Source: Paracoccaceae bacterium
GTDB taxonomy: Bacteria > Pseudomonadota > Alphaproteobacteria > Rhodobacterales > Rhodobacteraceae
Direction: 5' to 3'
DNA length: 41,332 bases
Assembly (NCBI GenBank): GCA_019090795.1
Contig: JAHRVG010000102.1
Location: 1 to 41,332, forward strand
Shown here: positions 37,070-41,332 of the stretch, piece after piece
How positions within the stretch are numbered: position 1 is the first letter of the stretch
Layout of the letters: every line of letters starts with the position of its first letter
Made by a program: the position numbers and the translations under genes
Notes under the pieces: model-generated
Seen by the model: only the letters and a program-made list of their open reading frames with translations
What the model was told of the DNA's origin: nothing
Database searches by the model: none

Positions 37070-37187
37070 CCGGCATCCATGCCATAGCCTGTAACCAAGT
37101 GAAAGCTTTCTTGAGCATGCCCCCCTTTTGAAGTACGCAAAACCCCTGTAGAACCCCCGAAGGTTAACAAGAACAAAGAGGCGTATT

Positions 37188-38540
37188 ATGCCCGTAGCAG
37201 TGGTTATTCTGGCAGCCGGACAAGGCAGCCGCATGAAATCTGACATGCCCAAAGTTTTGCACAAAGTTGCAGGAGCGCCGTTGTTGGCCCATGCGATGAT
37301 GTCGGGGCAGTCGGTGGATGCCGAACGCATCGTCGTGGTTGCGGGCGTCGGCGCACAACAGGTGGAAGCGTCGGCCAAAGATTTCAATCCGGATGCACGC
37401 GTGGTCTTGCAAAGCGAACAACGGGGCACCGCCCATGCGGTTCAGCAGGCCGGAGCCGCGCTGGCAGATTTTGACGGTGACGTGATTGTTCTTTATGGCG
37501 ACACGCCTTTCGTGACAGCTGAAACCCTGCAAGAAATGCTGGTCGCCCGCACGACGGGTAACGCGGTGGTGGTTTTGGGGTTTGAAGCGGCCAATCCGGG
37601 CCTCTATGGGCGGCTGTTCATCCGTGGAGGAAGCCTAGAGGCCATTATCGAGGCCAAGGATGCCAGCCCCGAACAACTGCAAATCAGCCTGTGCAATTCA
37701 GGTGTTATCTGCGCAGATCGCGCGCTGCTGTTTGACCTGATCCAAGAGGTCGGCAACGACAACGCCAGCGGCGAATATTACCTGACCGATACCGTGGCGC
37801 TTGCCCGCGCCCGCGGGTTGCCCTGCGCGGCAATTTCCTGTGACGAGGCCCAGACTCAAGGCGTCAATTCGCGCCGCGATCTGGCCGCAGCCGAGGCCAG
37901 CTTTCAAACCCGCGCCCGTGCAGGCGCGATGGAAAATGGTGCAACATTGATTGCGCCGCAAACAGTGTTCTTTTCTTTTGACACCCTGATCGGGTGCGAT
38001 GTGGTGATTGAACCAAACGTAGTTTTAGGCCCGGGCGTCACCATCGAGAGCGGCGCAACCATCCGCGCCTTTTCACACCTTGAAGGCTGCCATGTTTCCC
38101 AACACGCCATCATCGGCCCCTATGCACGCCTGCGTCCCGGCGCGGAAATTGGCGATTACGCGCGGGTCGGCAATTTTGTCGAGGTCAAGGCGGCGCTGGT
38201 GGGGGAAGGTGCAAAAATCAACCATCTTTCCTATGTGGGTGATGCGGAAATCGGCGAAAATGCTAATATTGGTGCAGGCACAATCACCTGTAATTATGAC
38301 GGCGTGTTCAAACATAAAACCGTGATCGGCGCGCGTGCTTTTATCGGCTCCAACACGGCATTGGTCGCGCCTGTAAGAATCGGTGACGATGCAATGACCG
38401 GGTCTGGTTCGGTGATTACCCGCGATGTTCCCGATGCCGCAATGGCAATTGCACGGGCGAATCAAGCAAACAAACCAAACCTCGCCCTGCGATTGATGAG
38501 CAAGTTAAGAGCCGCCAAGGCGGCCAAGGTAAAGGAATAA
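37188..38540 (+). CDS. glmU: Bifunctional GlcN-1-P acetyltransferase / UDP-GlcNAc pyrophosphorylase
   Basis: A 450-residue two-domain enzyme that makes UDP-N-acetylglucosamine for peptidoglycan and lipid A. The N-terminal uridyltransferase has VVILAAGQGSRMKSDMPKVLHK and LYGDTPFV. The C-terminal left-handed beta-helix has hexapeptide repeats and the acetyltransferase motifs LRPGAEIGDYARVGNFVEVK and KINHLSYVGDAEIGENANIGAGTITCNYDG. AGAGG precedes the ATG. It lies four bases before glmS, which makes its substrate precursor. Confidence 0.97.
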   Translation: MPVAVVILAAGQGSRMKSDMPKVLHKVAGAPLLAHAMMSGQSVDAERIVVVAGVGAQQVEASAKDFNPDARVVLQSEQRGTAHAVQQAGAALADFDGDVIVLYGDTPFVTAETLQEMLVARTTGNAVVVLGFEAANPGLYGRLFIRGGSLEAIIEAKDASPEQLQISLCNSGVICADRALLFDLIQEVGNDNASGEYYLTDTVALARARGLPCAAISCDEAQTQGVNSRRDLAAAEASFQTRARAGAMENGATLIAPQTVFFSFDTLIGCDVVIEPNVVLGPGVTIESGATIRAFSHLEGCHVSQHAIIGPYARLRPGAEIGDYARVGNFVEVKAALVGEGAKINHLSYVGDAEIGENANIGAGTITCNYDGVFKHKTVIGARAFIGSNTALVAPVRIGDDAMTGSGSVITRDVPDAAMAIARANQANKPNLALRLMSKLRAAKAAKVKE

Positions 38541-38544
38541 TCGC

Positions 38545-40368
38545 ATGTGTGGCATTGTAGGCATTCTTGGTGATCACGAAGCGGCCCCTATTCTGGTGGA
38601 CGCGCTAAAGCGGCTGGAATATCGCGGCTATGACAGTGCGGGGATTGCAACGGTTTATGAGGGACGGCTGGAACGCCGCCGTGCGGTGGGTAAGTTGGTC
38701 AACCTGTCCGACAAGCTGGTGCATGAGCCGTTGCGCGGGCGCGCTGGTATTGGCCACACCCGCTGGGCCACCCATGGTGCCCCCAATACACAAAACGCCC
38801 ACCCGCATCGGGCAGGCGACGTGGCGGTGGTTCACAACGGCATTATCGAAAACTACCGCAGCTTGCGCGATCAACTGAGTGCTGAGGGTATCCAGTTTGA
38901 CACCGAGACAGACACGGAAACAGTGGCCAAACTGTGCATGAGTTTTTTAATGCAAGGCTTGCCCCATGAAGAAGCCGCGCGCAAAACGGTTTCCCTGCTT
39001 GAAGGGGCTTATGCCCTGTGCTTCTTGTTTGACGGTCAAGAAGATCTGTTGATTGCTACGCGCAAGGGTTCGCCGCTGGCGATTGGCCATGGGGATGGTG
39101 AAATGTTTGTTGGCTCCGATGCGCTGGCACTGGCCCCGATGACCCAGCAAGTAACCTATCTGGAAGAAGGCGATTTTGCCATCGTAACCCGCGCGGGCGT
39201 GGAAATCACCGACAGCCAGGGCACGCAGGTCAACCGTGAAATGCGCGCCATTACCACTGCGGAAATGAACACTGACAAGGGCGGGTTCAAACACTTCATG
39301 GCCAAGGAAATCGCGGAACAGCCTGCGGTGCTGGCGGATGCGGTTAAACATTACCTGAACAACGCGGGCGATCAGATTGAAATCCCCGATATGGAGCTTG
39401 ATTTTACCGGTGTGGACAAAATCACTATGGTTGCCTGCGGCACTGCTTATCTGGCCTGCAATGTAGCGAAATACTGGTTTGAGCAGATCGCGCGGTTGCC
39501 CGTGGAACTGGATGTCGCTTCGGAATTCCGTTACCGTGAACCGCCTATGTCAGACAAATCATTCGCCTTTTTTGTCAGCCAATCGGGTGAGACCGCCGAC
39601 ACGCTTGCAGCGCTACGCTATTGTACGCAAAATGTCGCCAAAACCGTGGCAATTGTCAATGTGGCCGAAAGTTCGATTTCGCGCGAGGCAGAAGTATCTT
39701 TGCCAATTTTGGCGGGAGTGGAAATTGGCGTGGCTTCGACCAAGGCATTCACGTGCCAGCTGACCGTGCTGGCTGGTTTGGCGATCATAGCGGCCCGCCA
39801 ACGCGGGCACCTTGATGCAGAATCCGAAGCAGAAATCGTACGTGCCTTGACCGGCCTTCCTGGTTTGCTCAACCACGCATTGGCGCAAGAAGAGGCCATC
39901 AAAACCACCTGCATAGAACTGTCGAATTCCCGTGATGCGCTGTTTCTTGGGCGGGGCCAGATGTACCCATTGGCACTGGAAGGTGCCCTTAAACTAAAGG
40001 AAATCAGCTATATACATGCTGAGGGTTATGCGAGCGGCGAGCTAAAGCATGGCCCCATTGCCCTGATCGACGAAAATATGCCGGTGATTGTGCTAGCCCC
40101 TAAGGATGTGTTGTTCGACAAGACCATTTCCAACATGCAGGAGGTTATGGCTCGCGGTGGCAAGGTGTTGCTGATTACGGACGCCGAGGGGGCCAAAGCC
40201 GCCAGCGAGGGCGTCTGGCACACAATCACAATGCCCACAGTACACCCGATGTTGGCCCCGATCCTTTACGCCATTCCCGCCCAGCTGCTGGCCTATCACA
40301 CAGCTGTGCACAAGGGCACAGACGTAGATCAGCCACGTAATCTGGCTAAATCGGTGACTGTAGAATGA
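38545..40368 (+). CDS. glmS: Glutamine--fructose-6-phosphate aminotransferase (isomerizing)
   Basis: A 607-residue enzyme that makes glucosamine-6-phosphate from fructose-6-phosphate and glutamine. The N-terminal Cys after Met (CGIVGILGD) is the glutaminase nucleophile; RYRGYDSAGIA, GHTRWATHG and the GDVAVVHNGIIENY segment complete the class II amidotransferase domain. Two SIS domains follow (VACGTAYLACN; SQSGETADTLAALRY; GRGQMYPLALEGALKLKEISYIHAEGYASGELKHGPIALI). The protein ends DQPRNLAKSVTVE, the family C-terminal tail. It overlaps the next gene by four bases (ATGA). Confidence 0.98.
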   Translation: MCGIVGILGDHEAAPILVDALKRLEYRGYDSAGIATVYEGRLERRRAVGKLVNLSDKLVHEPLRGRAGIGHTRWATHGAPNTQNAHPHRAGDVAVVHNGIIENYRSLRDQLSAEGIQFDTETDTETVAKLCMSFLMQGLPHEEAARKTVSLLEGAYALCFLFDGQEDLLIATRKGSPLAIGHGDGEMFVGSDALALAPMTQQVTYLEEGDFAIVTRAGVEITDSQGTQVNREMRAITTAEMNTDKGGFKHFMAKEIAEQPAVLADAVKHYLNNAGDQIEIPDMELDFTGVDKITMVACGTAYLACNVAKYWFEQIARLPVELDVASEFRYREPPMSDKSFAFFVSQSGETADTLAALRYCTQNVAKTVAIVNVAESSISREAEVSLPILAGVEIGVASTKAFTCQLTVLAGLAIIAARQRGHLDAESEAEIVRALTGLPGLLNHALAQEEAIKTTCIELSNSRDALFLGRGQMYPLALEGALKLKEISYIHAEGYASGELKHGPIALIDENMPVIVLAPKDVLFDKTISNMQEVMARGGKVLLITDAEGAKAASEGVWHTITMPTVHPMLAPILYAIPAQLLAYHTAVHKGTDVDQPRNLAKSVTVE

Positions 40369-41042
40369 TCACGCCAGAAACCGCCCTTGCGGCCCTTAAA
40401 TCCCACAGCAATCCGGAAAAAGCCGGTCAAATGGCCGCTTATCACAAGGTTGAACGGGAATATCTGGGGGTTAGCAACCCACAGATTGACGCCTGTTGCA
40501 AGGAATGGCGCGCCAGCTGTGATGTGGCCGAGCGCTTGCCAATTTCACAGCACCTTTGGGCCAGTGACATCCACGAAGCGCGGATTGCAGCGGCCAAACT
40601 GCTAACACAAGCACGGATCAAGGACGACGGCCCGGTCTGGGCTGGGATCGCCTCTTGGGTGCCCCAGTTTGACGCCTGGGCCATTGCCGATCACGCCTGC
40701 TCCGCTGGTGCGCGCCGCCTGAGCGCCTATCCGGCGCGGCTGGACGAGGTCGAGGGTTGGACCAGGGACGACTCCCTATGGGTGCGCCGTGCCGCACTGG
40801 TGATCACCCTGCCCTGGACTAAATCAAACCACCCCAAATCCGCAGAGCTGGAACAGAGGGACCGCATCCTCGGCTGGGCGGCCTCTTATGTGCCGGATCA
40901 GCAGTGGTTCATCCAGAAGGCAATTTCGTGGTGGTTACGAAGCCTCTCAAAGCACGATCCGGATCGGGTGCGGGCATTTGTAGAAAAATACGGCGACGGG
41001 ATGAGGGCCTTTGCCCGCAAAGATGCCACCAAATATCTCTAG
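40365..41042 (+). CDS. DNA alkylation repair protein (AlkD/HEAT-like)
   Basis: A 225-residue all-helical protein of the AlkD/AlkC HEAT-repeat group that excises alkylated bases. Marks are YHKVEREYLGVSNPQI at the N-terminus, FDAWAIADHACSAG, DDSLWVRRAALVITLPW (the core Trp-x-Arg-Arg segment) and QWFIQKAISWWLRSLSKHDPD (conserved Lys and Trp pair). Translation is coupled to glmS through ATGA. Its TAG stop shares CTAG with the convergent gene. Confidence 0.87.
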   Translation: MITPETALAALKSHSNPEKAGQMAAYHKVEREYLGVSNPQIDACCKEWRASCDVAERLPISQHLWASDIHEARIAAAKLLTQARIKDDGPVWAGIASWVPQFDAWAIADHACSAGARRLSAYPARLDEVEGWTRDDSLWVRRAALVITLPWTKSNHPKSAELEQRDRILGWAASYVPDQQWFIQKAISWWLRSLSKHDPDRVRAFVEKYGDGMRAFARKDATKYL

Positions 41043-41332
41043 CGAATAAAAACCTGCACTTCAGCCAATTCGGCAAACGGGATACCCAGAACTTGCATCG
41101 CTGCAAGGGACAACTGCGATCCTGCCCCCTTGTTACCTTTCAGGGGCAACAGCGTAACATTGGCGGAATTGCCCAGCTTACTGTAAACGACCCGGCCCGC
41201 GGCCTCTGACTTCACCAAGGGCGTGCGCAACCACAACCCGTCACGATCCAGCAAGCCAAGCGAAATAATGGTGGTTCCCAAATCCTGTTCTGGGCGGGCA
41301 ATCGGGCGGGCAGTTGCCGCTGCTATTTCAGC
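41039..41332 (-). CDS. Truncated hypothetical protein, C-terminal part
   Basis: Only the last 97 residues are present; the frame is open to the window edge, and the internal TTG at 41281 is not needed as a start. Readable segments are LGTTIISLGLLDRDGLWLRT, PLVKSEAAGRVVYSKLG, NSANVTLLPLKGNKGAGSQ and LSLAAMQVLGIPFAELAEVQ. It resembles small conserved Rhodobacterales proteins of unknown role; I am not sure of a family. Its stop overlaps that of the alkylation repair gene. Confidence 0.6.
   Translation of the reverse strand, partial: AEIAAATARPIARPEQDLGTTIISLGLLDRDGLWLRTPLVKSEAAGRVVYSKLGNSANVTLLPLKGNKGAGSQLSLAAMQVLGIPFAELAEVQVFIR

Noticed and set aside
37111-37139. TTGAGC-17-TACGCA upstream of glmU
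   Set aside because: The -10 matches consensus at only two positions, so it was not called.
37069-37429. N-terminal extension of phosphoglycolate phosphatase by 120 codons
   Set aside because: The extension is antisense to glmU and lacks similarity to HAD proteins; the family start FDLDGT follows the ATG at 37069.

Overview
This window looks like a chromosomal segment from an alphaproteobacterium of the Rhodobacterales, probably a marine roseobacter. The evidence is the nuo gene order with Rhodobacterales-type extra ORFs, a NuoE with a long C-terminal extension, nuoN followed by birA, coaX and RNase J, a complete isovaleryl-CoA to HMG-CoA lyase block, membrane urate hydroxylase PuuD, and moderate G+C (about 56% in a hand-counted stretch of nuoJ). 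I saw no tRNA, rRNA, CRISPR array, insertion sequence or phage gene.

Layout. Positions 1-525 (-) hold the N-terminal part of an RTX calcium-binding secreted protein that runs off the left edge. Positions 733-3287 (-) are a likely operon puuD / GNAT acetyltransferase / FAH-family hydrolase, with two TTTCC/GGAAA palindromes upstream. Positions 3549-4994 (+) encode a DEAD-box RNA helicase with a good promoter and a bidirectional terminator shared with a convergent copper pair (DUF2946-like protein and PCu(A)C chaperone, 5032-5897). From 26125 down to 5961 (-) runs about 20 kb of tightly packed genes: nuoA-B-C-(three small membrane ORFs plus an 11-codon mini-ORF)-D-E-(HhH membrane protein)-(DUF5337-like)-F-G-(lipoprotein)-H-I-J-(secreted six-cysteine protein)-K-L-M-N, then birA, coaX and rnj. 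A sulfotransferase gene diverges from nuoA. Positions 27223-33560 (-) are a leucine-degradation operon: ivd, mccB, mccA, a GST-family gene and HMG-CoA lyase. It has a strong promoter whose -10 box abuts a perfect palindrome. Then come a CDP-alcohol phosphatidyltransferase (+), a strong bidirectional terminator, a DsrC/TusE-family protein without either C-terminal cysteine (-), a small membrane protein (-), and a DegT-family aminotransferase downstream of phosphoglycolate phosphatase (-). Finally glmU-glmS-DNA alkylation repair gene (+) converge on a truncated hypothetical gene at the right edge.

How the genes fit together. Complex I is encoded with all 14 subunits. BirA could biotinylate the methylcrotonyl-CoA carboxylase alpha subunit encoded in the same window. 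GlmS and GlmU make UDP-GlcNAc. Translational coupling by overlapping stop/start codons is very common here.

Most unusual points: (1) the nuoC-nuoD interval, where five successive gene junctions overlap, two small membrane proteins are tandem paralogs, and a 33-bp repeat carries the coupling signal; (2) a lower-G+C, six-cysteine exported protein inserted exactly between nuoJ and nuoK; (3) a helix-hairpin-helix-type domain shared by NuoE and a neighbouring membrane protein; (4) a cysteine-less DsrC-like protein; (5) two convergent gene pairs that share a palindromic tetranucleotide as reciprocal stop codons; and (6) several clear palindromic operators.
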